Assembly (NCBI GenBank): GCA_001179505.1
Contig: CDMY01000254.1
Location: 108,469-145,189 of the forward strand
Source: Vitrella brassicaformis
Lineage: Eukaryota > Sar > Vitrellaceae
Reading direction: 5' to 3'
DNA: 36,721 nucleotides
In this document: piece after piece, positions 1 to 11,810 of the stretch
How the letters are laid out: every line of letters starts with the position of its first letter
Position numbering within the stretch: the first letter of the stretch is position 1
Program-made: the position numbers and the translations under genes
Notes under the pieces: generated by a model
Told to the model about the DNA's origin: nothing
Databases searched by the model: none
Seen by the model: the letters and a program-made list of their open reading frames with translations, nothing else

Positions 1-14
1 CCCCCCCCCCCCCC
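1..14. repeat. Homopolymer C run at the window edge
   Basis: Fourteen C in a row open the window, and five C close it (36717-36721). They may be contig-end artefacts. Confidence 0.7.
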
Positions 15-83
15 AATCTCCCTTTCTAAGACGTCACAAACCCCTCGAAAAATCGAAGGAGTACTTTAAAAAATTCGCAAACA

Positions 84-216
84 AAAAACCGGAGTCCTTT
101 TGGGGGACAACCTGTTCCTCCGCAGCCGCGCGACGGCGGAGCGCGTGTTCAAGCACAACACGCTCCTGGACGTCTTCAAGGCCATCCTTCACCCCGTGGA
201 AGCCTCCTCCTTTTGA
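84..216 (+). CDS. Possible C-terminal exon fragment, unknown
   Basis: The plus frame is open from a TAA near position 80 to a TGA at 214-216 and ends in the stretch RATAERVFKHNTLLDVF followed by KAILHPVEASSF. The composition (helical, charged, no low complexity) looks like protein, but no ATG starts it and the window edge cuts off anything upstream, so at most it is a last exon. I do not recognise the family. The opposite strand is also open here, so the strand is not certain. Confidence 0.22.
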
Positions 217-624
217 TTTGAATTTTGCGCTTGTCACCTCGGTATATGCGGGGATGGCACAGAGGGCCCAAGGAGAGAAGGGCGTGAAACGCTTTGGCTA
301 ACGATCTTTGCGCGCGTCTTTGAATTCCGAATTCCTCACCGAAAAGGGACCCTTGGGCGAGTCAGCCGCCGGTGGGCCGGCCCCGGTGACAGGCCGTCTT
401 TTTCTCATCGTCCACAGGGCCCGGGCCGAGCCCGTGCGCCTTCAAGTTGGCGCCGAAATATGAGTTTTCCACTCCCCTCATCCCCACTCGCTCAGTGGGT
501 GGGCACCAGGAGATTGTCTTTCTTCATTGGGAGTGGTACGGAGGGGGGGTAAACAGACCAGAACACGAATGCACTTCTCCATGTATTATCTGTGTCAGTG
601 GTGCTTCTTTTTCTGCTTCCGAAG
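217..624. other. Gap, no gene supported
   Basis: This stretch lies between the possible first fragment and the methyltransferase start. Several frames are open, but none has a recognisable domain or a convincing start. It most likely holds the promoter and 5' leader of the methyltransferase gene. Confidence 0.5.
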
Positions 625-1488
625 ATGTGGCTATTGTTGTTGAGGTGCCGGTCTGCCATAAAGCCGGAGGAGACCAATGCGCTGCGTGGCGCCTTCTCGT
701 CAATCTACAGTTCGGCCAAATGGGGGAGGAACAAGGACGGGAAGGGGCACAGCGGCGCGGGCAGCACCGAGGAGGCAACAGACAACTTTCGCCTGTTGCT
801 GGAGGACTTTCTGCGACAGCGAAACATCAGGTCTGTCGTTGATGCGGGATGCGGCGACTGGTACAACAGAGACAGACAGACAGACAGACAGAGCACAGAG
901 CCCCGCCCGCCATGCACGTCTATGTGCATTGCATTGCAGGGAGTGGACACAGTTTGTGGATTGGCGTCCCGTAGAGGAATACACAGGTGTGGATGTGGTG
1001 CCGTCCGTCATTGCTCGCAATCAGGACTTGTATAGCAGCCACAACAGGACTTTCCACGCGAGGAGCATCTTGAAAAGGGACAACCTGCCTCCTGCAGACG
1101 TGAAGAACCGACAGAAGAAGACCAATTACCACACATAACCTCTCTTTCCGGCTTCATTCTGTTGCAGCTGTTGATGTCCAAGGATGTGTTGCAGCACCTG
1201 CCTACACCGATGGTACACCAATTCATTGCGAACCACCTCAGTGCTCACGACGGCCGATACAAGTACAAGTATGCCCTCTTGACTAACGATAGATGCAACG
1301 TGACAAGATTGCATCGCCGCTGCGTGGACAATCGGGACCTGGGCCAGCCAGGCGGCTGGCGCGAGGTGAATCTGGCTCTCCCGCCCTTCTCTCTGCCGGC
1401 GTTTGACTTCTATCGGTGGCCTCACCATTGGTGGGATGACAACGAAAGGGAGAAGGTCACGGTGCTGATGGACTTCACTAGGGTATAG
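625..1488 (+). CDS. Class I SAM-dependent methyltransferase, three exons
   Basis: Exons are 625-860, 940-1099 and 1168-1488, giving about 238 residues. The introns (79 and 68 bp) are GT-AG and all phases fit. The start at 625 gives a short hydrophobic N-terminus (MWLLLLRCRSA), possibly a signal or anchor. The SAM-binding motif I is VVDAGCGDW, split by intron 1. It is followed by EYTGVDVVPSVIARN (motif II acidic region) and ADLLMSKDVLQHLP, which spans intron 2 and matches the usual post-motif segment. The N-terminal FSSIYSSAKWG followed by a GxGST region is typical of bacterial-type members of this family that sit in polysaccharide clusters. A methyl-transfer role is well supported. The substrate is unknown; a sugar or glycan is a guess from the neighbours. 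Confidence 0.82.
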
Positions 1489-2262
1489 ACGTGCCCGAAA
1501 AACTAGGAGACAGCTGAGTAGTGCCACAACATGTAGCGTCCAATACCGTCAGCGAATATTGCCGCCGATGTCGAGGACACGAAATGCGGCTGGCAAGTGG
1601 AGACATAATATATGACCCACCCGTTCATAGTTGGGCTTCGGAAGGTATGACTCTTTCGGCGTGTGGGCGCTGCCTCTGAAGTGGCTTCTTGTGCCAACTG
1701 CCCCCTTCACGACACTCAACGATGCTGTGCTTCGGACCTTCAGCGTCAGCCTCAGAGTCAGCCGGCAAAGCTCGAAAACTCAGAGTCAGCCCTGAAACTG
1801 GACTGTCAGGGGTGTGATTGATTGAAGGCTTAATTTGAAGCTGCAGGAGGCGAATTGCCCAAGGTCTTTTCCTTTGAATATGCACCAAGCTGGTGGCAGC
1901 AAATATTGGACTCTCGTCGTGCGGCTGTTGCTTTGAATATGCCCTCGTACTCATAATCATCAGAATGATGAAAAAGCGAGTGATCTGCTTGCGTTCCATG
2001 AGGCAACGCCGAACTGCAAGGGACCAACGGCAATTGCTGGAGATGAGTCATCTTCTCTTCCTCTCACCGAACACGTGCAGATACTGGCCATCACACTCAG
2101 AATCAAAAGAGGACGCGCCGTAAAAGGGAAGGTTTACACGACTGTCACAGCTCAGATCAGTTTCACGAAGTGTGCTCTAGGGGCTCTTCACTGCCTGACA
2201 CCCCACAGCATATGACCACCCACCCATCCCCCTGACCACGTCTTGTCAATACCACTCCAGCC
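1489..2262. other. Gap of about 770 bp, no gene supported
   Basis: Frames open on both strands lack splice-consistent domains. I see a 13-base direct repeat (CTCAGAGTCAGCC at 1751-1763 and 1780-1792). The right end should contain the promoter of the S1-domain gene. Confidence 0.5.
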
Positions 2263-5200
2263 ATGCGGCAAAGCTGCATGCTGTTCGTTGCTGGTTCACT
2301 CACATCACCTGGTGTGCATGCCGCTGTGAGATAGATCTGGCAACGACGCCATCTAACACCTGTTTTGGTGTGTTGTTTGCCAGATCTATCTCAATTCCCC
2401 TTGGTCCAGAGGCGAGGCGCCTTCCTGAGTACAAGGCCTCCCTTCCCCATCCGTCCCTTGCGCTCTCGCTCACAGCTCCTGCGATCAGCCGCACCACCGC
2501 TGGTGGAGGAGGGACCGCCTGACAGCCGTGGAGTCCGTGCGGTGCCTGGGGACAAAGGCAAGGATACCGAGGCAAACCTTCCGCTGCTCGTCGACTTGCC
2601 AACTGAGCTCAGGTGATGCATGAGCACACCACAGCCTGCTTCGAGTCGCATATGGAGTACATCCCACTTAATCGTCCGTATGGGTGTGTCAGGATAAAGC
2701 TGTTGGATGAAGGCCGCACGGCTCCACGCCGTCAGCGACTCATCCGGGACGAAATCAAGCGGCAACAGAAGATGACTCCAGGCACTAAAGGGCCAGCATG
2801 GTACGGCACATGGCAACCTACCGCAAGCAAGTGACAGCGTGCGCCGTTTGCCGATGGCGCTGCCGCCTTGTTTGTTCCTCCCCTCAGGCAGCCGAGGAAG
2901 AGCATGATCAAGATACAGGAGCGGCTGGTGATCGAGCAGCTGGTACGCAGTCAGGCCAAGGACGGCGAGCGGCAGAAGTGGCGAAAGGTGAAGCGACTGG
3001 CGCCGCAAAAGAAATTGTTGCCAATCTCAATGTTCAGGGTGAGTGCGCCAGCCAGAAAGCAAAGCAGCAAGCTCAAAGGAGGGGGGACGTACACATGCAA
3101 GTGGCACATGGGGCTGAATGGACGTGTTTGTGCAGGTTGGTGAGAGGATTCGTGGTCGTGTGATTCAGCTAAAACAGCACGGCGCATGGATCGATATCGG
3201 GTGCACACAGAAGGCACTGCTGCACATACGGGTGAGGCGATAGATAGCGACTGCCCGCTTTCGTGTGCCCTGTGTGCCTTACTACCCCATCCTGTGTGCT
3301 GGTGTTTCAGGACATGGCGGAGGAGGGCGAGGGGTGGATCTCAAGCCCAACTGATAAACTTGTCCCAGGTCACACACTTGCGACCAATCTGACATGCCTT
3401 GGAGCCTTTCTCTGCCGCTTTCTCCGCAGGCCAAGAGCTCAATGTGACCGTCAAATATGCCGCACCATCACAGGTGGGCATCGACCCACTCATGTCCCCT
3501 TAGAAGGCAGGGGTGCTGTGCTTGCCCGTCGTCGCCTCTCTAACAGGGTGTGTTGGCCGTAACGCTCCGACCCAACGATGTCCAGAGGCTGCAAAGCCAG
3601 CCGGCAGTGGTGCCGGAACAGGCAGGGCCGGCAGAGCGCCGAAGACCAGTGGATTCCTTTCGCTTGGAGGAGAGGGTCGACGGAGTGGTGACGCGGGTGA
3701 CTGAGAAGGGCTGCTTCGTCGACATTGGGGCTGATGTCGATGCATGGATGCATACGGTAAGGTATCATCCATCATGCGCAAAACCATACGGCACATGTCG
3801 TTGATTGATTGTCTGTTGCCGTTGTTAGATGGATGTGGAAGATCCCTATCGGGATCGTGGGCGCAACTTCAAGGCCACGTCGGATTTCTTCCACGTTGGC
3901 CAGCACTTTCAGGGGCTGTACATCAAAACAGTCGACAAAGTGCGAAATCGGTGAGTAAGCGAATCTTGAAGAGCCCTGGGCGGTGCTTCATGCTCCTTTT
4001 AGTCTCTGTCTGGCTCTCTTCCTGTAGGTTGCGTGTGACTCCTTGGTCATACCGAGAAGAGCTGGACCGTCGCGTGTGGCATGGATTCGAAACACTGGAG
4101 GAACAAGTACACAGTCATACCTAAAGGCACCGACTCTCTCTCCCATGTCACTGTGCGTATGTCCAGCACGAGTACGCCCCCGTTCCGGCCTATCAGCGCG
4201 AGGAGATTTTGCGGCGACAATCCTCAGAGCACCAACAAGAACCGATCATGACAAGACAAGCGACACTACCAGCAGCAGAAGAGTCGCATCAGATGTCCGA
4301 AACGGTGTCCCGCGATGAGGCGCCACAGCTCCCTTCTCACCCGACATCAGCACCTCTGTCGGCCCATGCTCCCGTCACTTCCACAGACCCCTTAACCTTG
4401 GATTACCAGGACCTCCTGCAAGTGGCGCAGCGGAAAATGACGGGCAAGGATGAGAAGGAGAAAGAAGAGACGGTCGGTGCAGCAGGTCTGCAGCCAAAGG
4501 CAGCTGTAGCTGCCTCTCAAGCAGACACGAAATCAGAGGTGCCACCCGTCACTCGCGCAGGAGACGTCAACCAGCGCCTCTCCACGTCTGATGCTGGCCG
4601 AGCTCCTGCTGGACGGAGGAGGACGTCTGAGGCTCTTTCGTCTATCGAGGAGAGCAGGATAGATGAGCTGACGAGTCGGATCGAGGGTCTGAATGAGGGC
4701 ATGAGCATCACTCCTGAGATGCGGCGCAAGATCATGCAGGAGGAGCCACCGGAGCTGACAGAAGAGGACTTCAACTTTGACAGGGACAAGGCGCTCGACA
4801 TCAGCCAGTGGGACGACGAAACCAGAGGTCACCCGAGATGAAATAAGCGGCATGCGCACCCACTCGCACGGCATGCTTGTTCGCATGTTCCTCCTTCTGT
4901 CATTCGTGCAGCGGCTGCCCGCGCCATCTTTTCGGAGGCTCCCGAGGATTGGGAGAGGATAGTCTACTCCAAGCCCGAGATGGATGTGCCGACGCTTGAT
5001 AGCTTCGTCAACCCCGCCCTGCGCGACCCATCCAAGGTGAGGCTGCTGAGCTCGGAGGGGGAGGTGAGGCAATACCTCAAGGGCATCGAAAGAGAAGAGG
5101 ACGCAACCGATGAAGAGATTGCCTACGAGGAGGACATGCCGCTCACCAAGGACCAGCAAGAATATGAAGACTACCTAACCAAGTACGCAGACAAACGATG

Positions 5201-6444
5201 CAAGACGCATTCATCCACTCATTGTGGGTATCGCCGTGTCAGGATCTTCGATGCCGAAGTGGCTCAGCAGGTCGCTGGCAGCAACGGGACTACCCTGAAG
5301 GATGATGGCTTTGTCGCACCAACCTTCAAGGGCCACCAACCGTCGTCACTGTCGTCCCAGACCATGCTATCCCCTCCCCCGTCTTTTGAAGACGACGACG
5401 TCCCGACTGCTCCGTCAGCTGGTGTGATCAACCTCTCTGCCATCCGAGCGAAGAAGAGGGCTCAACAGCAGATCAACAGAGAGAAAGAGATGGCGTTTGA
5501 GGAGCACGAGCAGATGCGGGAGGAGAGCATGACGGCTGCTGCTGATGCACAGCAAGTGTTCTCTTCCGCGAGCGATTACTCACTGCCAGCTGACTGGACG
5601 GTTGCAGACGTCTTGGATGCAGATCAGCGTTTTCGAGGGCGCACGTTCGATCAAGATGTAAGTAGACACGACACGGACACGTAGGGCAGGTTGTACGCAC
5701 CTCACCCTGCTGTTCGGTGTTCTTTCCAGCTGGATGACTTTGGGTACGCCAAGTTGGTCGAAGAGCTCAACGACGAAGACCCAGAGATGCTCAAGTGAGA
5801 CGGACGGTTGCAGGCTGAAGACGCATTCTAGTGCGATGCTGGTTTCGTGCATTGCTTGTGTGTACAGGGATCCTGCAGTGCAGACTATTCTCAAGAGCCT
5901 GAGAGAGTACGAAGCAAATCCAGAGGAATGGTAAGAGATTTACCTTGCGGGAGCAAGTGACCGCAATGGCTCATGCCCCTGTTCTGCTGCATAAATCAGG
6001 TATCGCAACAACAAGGAAGGAGACGAGCCATCAGCAGAGGCGCTTCTGCTCCGTGACTTACGAAGGGCGTCAATCGCCAGCGGTGAAGTCGTGCGAGTCA
6101 ATGCGCCGAAGACAGGAATTCTGGACGCCGCACCCACTGCCCGCGACTATGATGCAGACGAGGCGGGTTTTCTGCCCCTTGACAATGCGTTCTCGTCGCT
6201 GCTCGCCAACACACTCGGACGAGGCGATGTGGAGGAGCCTCCCCCTCTCTCAGAGAGAGAGAAACTTCGCCAGCTCTTTTCTTCCCCCGCATTCGCCCAG
6301 AGGCTGAAGAGGTTAGGTCTGAGTCTTCAAGCTGAGGACATTGACATAGACAGGTTGGCGGAGTTCCGTCGGAAGGTTGTGGAGGACGCATTGGTTTTGA
6401 GTCGTCAGAATCCAAAACTGCGTTTTCGAGAAGACGGTAGCTAA
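2263..6444 (+). CDS. S1 RNA-binding domain protein, possibly plastid-targeted
   Basis: Exons: 2263-2311, 2384-2612, 2693-2830, 2888-3038, 3136-3231, 3311-3368, 3430-3473, 3547-3756, 3829-3950, 4028-4106, 4167-4827, 4912-5182, 5243-5657, 5730-5794, 5868-5930, 6000-6444. All phases agree, giving about 1031 residues. Residues 190-260 form an S1 domain (VGERIRGRVIQLKQHGAWID then LLHIRDM). A second begins near residue 290 (ERVDGVVTRVTEKGCFVDIG), and a third, partial S1-like start lies near 345. The remaining ~650 residues are charged and probably partly disordered. The N-terminus (MRQSCMLFVAGSLTSP, then an R/S-rich stretch) resembles a signal plus transit peptide for a complex plastid. A role in plastid translation or RNA binding is inferred. 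Exon 1 is the least certain. Intron 5183-5242 is 3n and stop-free, so it could be retained. Confidence 0.78.
2328..2392. repeat. 16-bp perfect inverted repeat across intron 1
   Basis: The arms GAGATAGATCTGGCAA (2328-2343) and its exact complement (2377-2392) flank a 33-bp loop that itself contains ACACC/GGTGT. The right arm covers the proposed acceptor (CCAG ending at 2383), and the left arm starts just downstream of the donor at 2312. In the RNA this would bring the two ends of the intron together. Confidence 0.8.
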
Positions 6445-6725
6445 GTGTAGCTAAGTTGGCCGTGTGTTGAACAGTGCGCGTGTGCTAAGTTGACCGTGTG
6501 TCCGACCTCTTTGTACGATCAACGCATTAATCTGCATCCACGCCATCTACTCAGTCAAATCCATCCATCCATCCATCCACCCCTTCTCTCTCACACTTTT
6601 CTCTCTCCTTCTTTTCGCGGTTCCACTCTGGTGACTCATCCCTTTGTCTTGGTACTCAGCCACCTGTGTGTCCACTCTGGCTTGTTCAGCTCGCGCCTCA
6701 TCCCAACCACCAGCGATGAAAAGGT
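6445..6725. other. Convergent 3' intergenic region with a CATC microsatellite
   Basis: This stretch separates the stop of the S1-domain gene from the stop of the minus-strand fucosyltransferase-like gene. It contains a short (CATC)n tract near 6559-6578, a pyrimidine-rich run to about 6620, and a motif at 6510-6531 that recurs after the HtrL-like gene. Confidence 0.6.
6510..6531 (+). other. 22-nt motif recurring downstream of two genes
   Basis: The motif begins TTTGTACGAT, then one variable base, then AACGCATTAAT. It recurs at 22589-22610 with a single difference. Both copies lie just downstream of plus-strand stop codons (6444 and 22583), so it could be a 3' UTR element or part of a dispersed repeat. 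Confidence 0.6.
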
Positions 6726-8064
6726 CTACCGGGGTGTCCCGACAAAAAAAAAACGCAATTCGCCGTTTAGTATTGTGACACACGTAAGTATTGTCGTGAG
6801 GTATATCCATTTCTGACCGATTGTCTGTTCAACGGCGAGCCTGTACAAAGGGATACTGCACTGCTTCAGCATCTTCCCGCTACACCCCAGGATAGTGGCT
6901 GGCGGCAATGTCCGGCGCAGCTGTGCGAGATCACCTAAACCCATATCAGTCATGACAAACACGCCCTTGGGTCTCAGTTCCAGCCATGCTGTGATCCCCT
7001 TGAGGATGTCCGGGATTGAGCCGGCCTTTCTTCAAGTTCGCAATTCATGCGCACACACAGACACACACAGAGCAGATAAACACAGCGGAAGCACGGCGAC
7101 TTTCTTTATGCTCTGTTTACATGTCTCCGTGCCAAATATGAAAGCAGGCGATTGAATTACCAGGAGTCACGGTCAGCTTGTCGAGCAGCTGGCGTGGGGC
7201 CTTGTCGACCTCATGCCTGAAGTGCACAACTTTTCGCGGGCAAGCGGGACGAGGGCCAAAGAAAGCCAGTAAGCCCCTAAATGCGACGAGTGGACAGAAT
7301 CAGTGCGAACAGTCACATCTATGTCATGTCTCACCTGGCGGCAACAATTGAGAAGTTGTTTTCCCTCATCAACCGTTCGATTCCGTCGCGAGACTCAATT
7401 GTACGTAGGGATCCCGGCTGCGTCCAACGGATAGTCTCATCCATGCCTCGCTCTGTCCAGTCAGTAGGCACTGGAACGCGTCCGTGTGTCTCAGAACTTT
7501 ATGTGGGCTGCTCATTGCCAAGCCGCTCGTGAACAAGCCGGCGTGGTACCATGGCCTCACCAGGCAGTCCGCTGACCACCGGGCTGGGTCTCGCCATTGT
7601 GCACCCATGGACGAGAGGCGACCAGAGAAGAACAGTGCTAGCTGGGGATCCGCAGCCGCATGATCCTCAAAACAACAACTTGACAACGAGAACAACGATC
7701 CCCAGTATTCAGTGCTTCTGCACTGAATTTTTGGGTTGACCTGCATCCACTGCTCGTTCAACGCCCAGCTGACGCCCATGCCTGGGCTACCCATTGGGCA
7801 AATGAGAAGAGCGCGGCGCGAAATCTGACAATAGGCAGCGAGCGACTGTTACACACTTGGTACCTGTGCAATGTCAAGGTTGTTTGTGCGATTGGTATAC
7901 CTTCCTCGTGGGCTGTACGCCATCGCGTGGGTCGTGTCAAGCAGCGGCTTGGATTTGTTTGTTCGGCGCTTGTCGGACAGAGCCTTCTCCGGCGACACGG
8001 CTGTCTGCGTCGACAGCCAAAAGATGCAGATGACAGCCCAGATAGAGAAAGCAAGACGGGACAT
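6726..8064 (-). CDS. Probable O-fucosyltransferase-like protein, partial model
   Basis: The start at 8064 gives a type II anchor (MSRLAFSIWAVICIFWLS), with exon 8064-7864 ending at a GT donor in phase 0. Downstream I can place exons 7496-7335 (GMDETIRW, then IERLMRENNFSIVAAR), 7276-7171 (FFGPRPACPRKVVHFRHEVD) and 7025-6726 (SIPDILKGITAWLELRPKGV, then MTDMGLGDLAQLRRTLP and LYRLAVEQTIG). The order HxRxE, then GVFVMTD, then RLAVEQ is the layout of GDP-fucose protein O-fucosyltransferases (PF10250 type). The region 7863-7497 is unresolved: no set of exons I tried keeps phase through it. Splicing after 7171 is also a best guess. The C-terminus after VEQTIG does not look like the family and may be missing an exon. 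Confidence 0.55.
7703..7724. repeat. 9-bp perfect hairpin in the fucosyltransferase-like gene
   Basis: ATTCAGTGC and GCACTGAAT are separated by four bases. The hairpin sits in the stretch of the gene whose exon structure could not be resolved, so it may be intronic. Confidence 0.6.
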
Positions 8065-8700
8065 GCCACTTGTTCCTCAATTTTCTGTCTCGGATCACAT
8101 CGCCACCAGACTAGCGGACAGTCGCGGACCCATGGTCGCGGACGTAGGAATCAGACGCCCCATTTACCGCAGCACTTGAAGGCATCTGGCTTTATGGAAC
8201 GTGTACAAAGCAACCAGCCCTCCGCTCCAGGCCCCCTCTGTGGTGTTTTGTTTTTTGTTTACATTTTTGTTTCTGTGTGTGCGTTTTCTCTTTCTCTCTT
8301 CCTTCTTTTCTTCTTTTCTTTTCTTTCCGGTCTGGTGCGATTTTTCTGTCTGGTGTCCTCCCGGTCCTCGCTTGCGTGTCTTTCTTGACGATTCAAGACA
8401 GTGCTTATCTGCTCACTGAACGTCCGCGCTTTGGGCTTCGGTGCGCCCCGCGTCAGTCGTCTTTTCCAGGTTGGCGAAAAAGACACTCGGCTCGAGGCCC
8501 ATGCAAAAGCGGTTCAGCTTGTCCCGTCTTCTTCTTGACGTCGATTGTTCGTCAAAGTCGGCACTGCGGAGCTGTCGGTCGTTACCACAGCCTGTTTGGG
8601 GGTCCTTAGCTATCGCCGCACACGTCCCCATCATCGTGTGTCTGCAGCTCACAGACATACACTGCGACCCGTGGGGTTCTTTATTTTTTGTTTGCGAATT
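8065..8700. other. Gap between two minus-strand genes
   Basis: This region lies upstream of the fucosyltransferase-like start and downstream of the GT8 stop. It includes a T-rich stretch around 8240-8330. Open frames here have no recognisable domain, and no splice-consistent extension of either neighbour was found. Confidence 0.5.
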
Positions 8701-10059
8701 TTAAAAGGAGACGCTTCCGCTGTTTTCTTGTCCCAGGAAGTGAGCGCTGGTACGCCATAAATTGTCAATGTGCGTCTCCGTTAACTGTGGCAAATTCAAT
8801 CGGTGGCTCGTCCCGTCTTGGTCACTTTCCTCTTCTTCGACAAGACGCGCCACGTGGAGGCCGTGGTAAGTCTCCTGCTGGTCGCCTTCTTGCTCTTGCT
8901 CATCCTCCGCGACATCGGTAATGTCGGCATTCTCATTGAAGTAATCGCCCACGTCTAGCTTCGACCGCAAGGGAGGCCACAAGGTACAGTCTGGCCGATA
9001 GTACGAGAGCCATAAGCACACATCATGCGCACGCAATCTCCACGGCTTCTGCCGACCGCTATAATGTAAGATGCGAGTCTTGGCTAGCCGGCCCATGGTG
9101 AAGCTGCGCTGGGCACACCACAGAGAGTTCCATGTCTCATCGAGCGCCGCGAAGCCCCATTTATGAGCCAGAATCGAGAATGGCAGAGAGAATGCTTCTT
9201 CGAGATATATTCCTTTCCCCTGCGTCGCATGATGGCCCCGTAGATGGTGTATAATGCTTTCAGCGGCAAAAATCAAATTCAGCGCTCGCCAAGCTGACAA
9301 GTTAGCAACAAATACCTGCAGACAAAGGTATATTATCATTGCCATTCGCATATAAGCATCGTATCATCATTCACGGAGACCCCAGGATTGAGAAGACGCG
9401 ATGCCGATGGATCAATCCTCAGCTGCCGACAGATACGTTCTCCTCTCGTATGAAACGCATCCTTCAGCAGTGGCGAATCCGACTGGATAGGCACAGCAAG
9501 CGCATTTTGGCCGGCTCTTGCGAGTCGAAATGCCCCGCCTCCTCCCAGCCTTATCTGCTGCGGTCGTCCAAGTGCAGCGAGCCCTTCATCGTAGAGCTGT
9601 CCAATATCGGCTCCGGCCAGTATATCCGTGTCAAGCCACAACACAACTGAGCAGGATGGCAGGAGCTCAGGCAAATACAATCGCAAGAAGTTCATATGTG
9701 TTTGAGGAAGCCGTCCATGAGCGATGCGGATCAATGAGGAGGGAAGCAGGGAATGCTCGCCTTCACCAGGGTCACGGAGCTCAATCTCATGGAAAGTGAC
9801 AGATGGCTGGCTCCCCGGGTGAGTGAGTCCGGCTGTGTAGCATCTGTATGCGCTTGCGACGGACGCAGATAGAGACGCGGGGATGAACAAATGAAAATGC
9901 AGGTCTTCAGGCGTTTGTGAATGGTAAACAACGGACGCAAGCGTCACCAGGATCCCAGCCAGATGGTCATGCGTAGCTGTCACAAACAATAATAATACTC
10001 CCGTGCAATTTTTCAATCACTGTCTCACCTGCCATGGCAATTTGTACAGTGCCAGCCAT
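8701..10059 (-). CDS. GT8-family glycosyltransferase
   Basis: Exons are 10059-10029, 9976-9381 and 9315-8701 (introns of 52 and 65 bp), giving about 413 residues. Splicing of exon 1 to exon 2 restores VQIAMAATHDHLAGILVTL, the start of the GT8 fold. Family landmarks follow: LHFHLFIP, NFLRLYLPELLP, the DxD metal site in VLWLDTDILAGAD, LLNPGVFVANL across intron 2, and the C-terminal ILHYSGRQKPW with the metal-binding His. It should transfer a sugar from a nucleotide-sugar donor. After the catalytic domain comes an acidic tail rich in E and D. No membrane anchor was found upstream of Met 10059, unlike the sister gene at 24104, so a 5' exon may be missing. The gene faces the exostosin-like gene across 151 bp. 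Confidence 0.8.
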
Positions 10060-10210
10060 TCGGGGCAGGAGCGATTCAAGTCTTGCTCACGTGTGAGGCA
10101 AGTTTACAGCATGGGTAAACTTCGCTTGCTTCTTTGCAACAACGCGTGTGTGGCCCCCCGCGCATCGTTACACATCAATCATCTGTAGTCTGTACAGCGT
10201 AGTGTTGCAC
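10060..10210. promoter_or_regulatory. Short divergent promoter region between two glycosyltransferase genes
   Basis: Only 151 bp separate the proposed starts of the minus-strand GT8 gene and the plus-strand exostosin-like gene, so both probably share a bidirectional promoter. No core element was identified. Confidence 0.45.
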
Positions 10211-11541
10211 ATGAAAACGTCAGTGTCAGCACTGGTCGTTCTCACTGGCGTCGCCTCATTCCTTTTCTGGTTACGGACATCAGAAAAAGGTACGAAAGGA
10301 TCTCCTGCTCAGCGCCTACTGTGGCTGCTGTGTGTGCTTTTCTCTGCTTGTCTCCGGCCAGTCACCTTATCACGAACCTCGTTCCCAAGGCGATACCTCA
10401 TCGACGACTACTGACCGTTGCGGTCGGGAGGTGAGAAGAGACAGGGACGAAAAAGACGGTTTCATATAGGAGAGAGATGCTCACACAATTACTGCAGGGC
10501 AGGGTCGTGCCCTGAGAAGTGCCTGTTCATCCATCGTTATCTCCCGGAGTGGGTCAGGTAACAAGAGACAGGCTGCGAGTCGATATCCAAGGGTCTTTCG
10601 TTCAGATATCGGATTGTCGAATACGGTGACATCAGCGAATTGGAGAGTCAGCTCCAGCATGACAGTACGGATGTCATCATCGTCGCAAGGAACACCTCTG
10701 ACCTCTCCATCTCACGCCTTGGGGAGTGCGCTCAACGACGCAAAGAGAAAGGCTCGTCGGTTGGTCTCTACCACATGGCAGACATCGGCAACAGCGGCTT
10801 CGGGCGGGACTACGGCGAATTTGATTATGTGATACGGATGCACTACTTTTCTAGGCTGCGTCGTGCCGCTACAGGACTGTTTCTGTATTCCCTGTCGAAT
10901 CTGACCTGCTCACGATCAAATGGACCTGATGGATGGCCGCCAGTATTGAAAGGTGACAAGGACGACCGTTTCATCCCTAGACTGTCCACTGGCAGCTTCT
11001 GCCGCCTGGCTTTCCGGCCGACATGTACGACAGAGAAGGCTATTCAGCTTGGCCTGCTTCCATGCGGAAATACGACTGCACATTCGTCGGCTGGCCAAGG
11101 ACACACGGTAGCAGAATACTCTTGTCCGCGCTAAAGAAGCACCCTTTCGGCAGGCGGCTCAAGTGTCATTTATCTGTGCAGAGAAAGTTTAGACGAGAAA
11201 TCGGGCCCTATTCTTACCAAGTTCACTACTTGTCCACAAGCAAGATCGGTTTCTGCCCAAGGGGAACAGGTCCTGAAACAATGCGTTTTGCTGAGGTCCT
11301 CGGCGCCGGAACAGTTCCTGCCATGCTGCCCTCGAACTTTCATTCGGTGACTTTTTCTCGATTTCCCGGCGTCATCGCAAGCTCGTGGCCGAAAGTGTTT
11401 GCGAAGATTGGCGAGCTCCTCAAGGATCCAGAGAGGCTAGACGAGGTCCAAGAGGAATGTGTGAAGTGGTACAGGAGACTGCGCGAGTGCGAAAGGGCCG
11501 GAATAGATGTGCTCCTGAGACACGCTTTGACGGACAAATGA
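10211..11541 (+). CDS. Exostosin-like / RXYLT1-like glycosyltransferase
   Basis: Exon 1 (10211-10289) encodes a type II anchor (MKTSVSALVVLTGVASFLFW). Later exons are about 10498-10557 (a second possible acceptor is at 10502), 10606-10942 and 10996-11541. A stem exon near 10362-10428 is likely, but I could not fit its phase to both neighbours. The second half contains GLYHMADIGNSGFGRDYGEF, VIRMHYFS, ASMRKYDCTFVGWP, and the signature KIGFCPRGTGPETMRFAEVL. The last is the conserved C-terminal block of exostosin-type GT-B enzymes, in which the enzyme chooses the nucleotide sugar. It is probably a Golgi glycan-building enzyme; acceptor and donor are unknown. Its first exon is nearly identical to that of the HtrL-like gene at 21088, an unrelated family. 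Confidence 0.68.
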
Positions 11542-11810
11542 AAGGACGAGAGACAAAGCACTTCTCTCCTCCTCTGAGTCCTCCCCGACGAGACGACATA
11601 CAGCACAGAAAGGAGGCAAGGGCATTGCGGTGATCAGATGAGGCATGGTTGTCTGTTGGTCACCTTCGTGAGGGACCTGCCGTGTTTGTCTTCTTCACAA
11701 CTCCTGCTGGTGGTCAGGGGGACTGCTGTGAAACGGATCTACACCGTGACGGAGTAGCATTGGACAACCATGGGCGACCAGAACATCTGATCTAGACACG
11801 AGAGCTGAAG

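Noticed and set aside
447-842. Plus frame before the methyltransferase
   Set aside because: It overlaps the methyltransferase first exon in another frame and shows no family features.
1625-1999. A 124-codon minus-strand open frame
   Set aside because: No recognisable motif, no splice-consistent partner, and composition like surrounding non-coding sequence.
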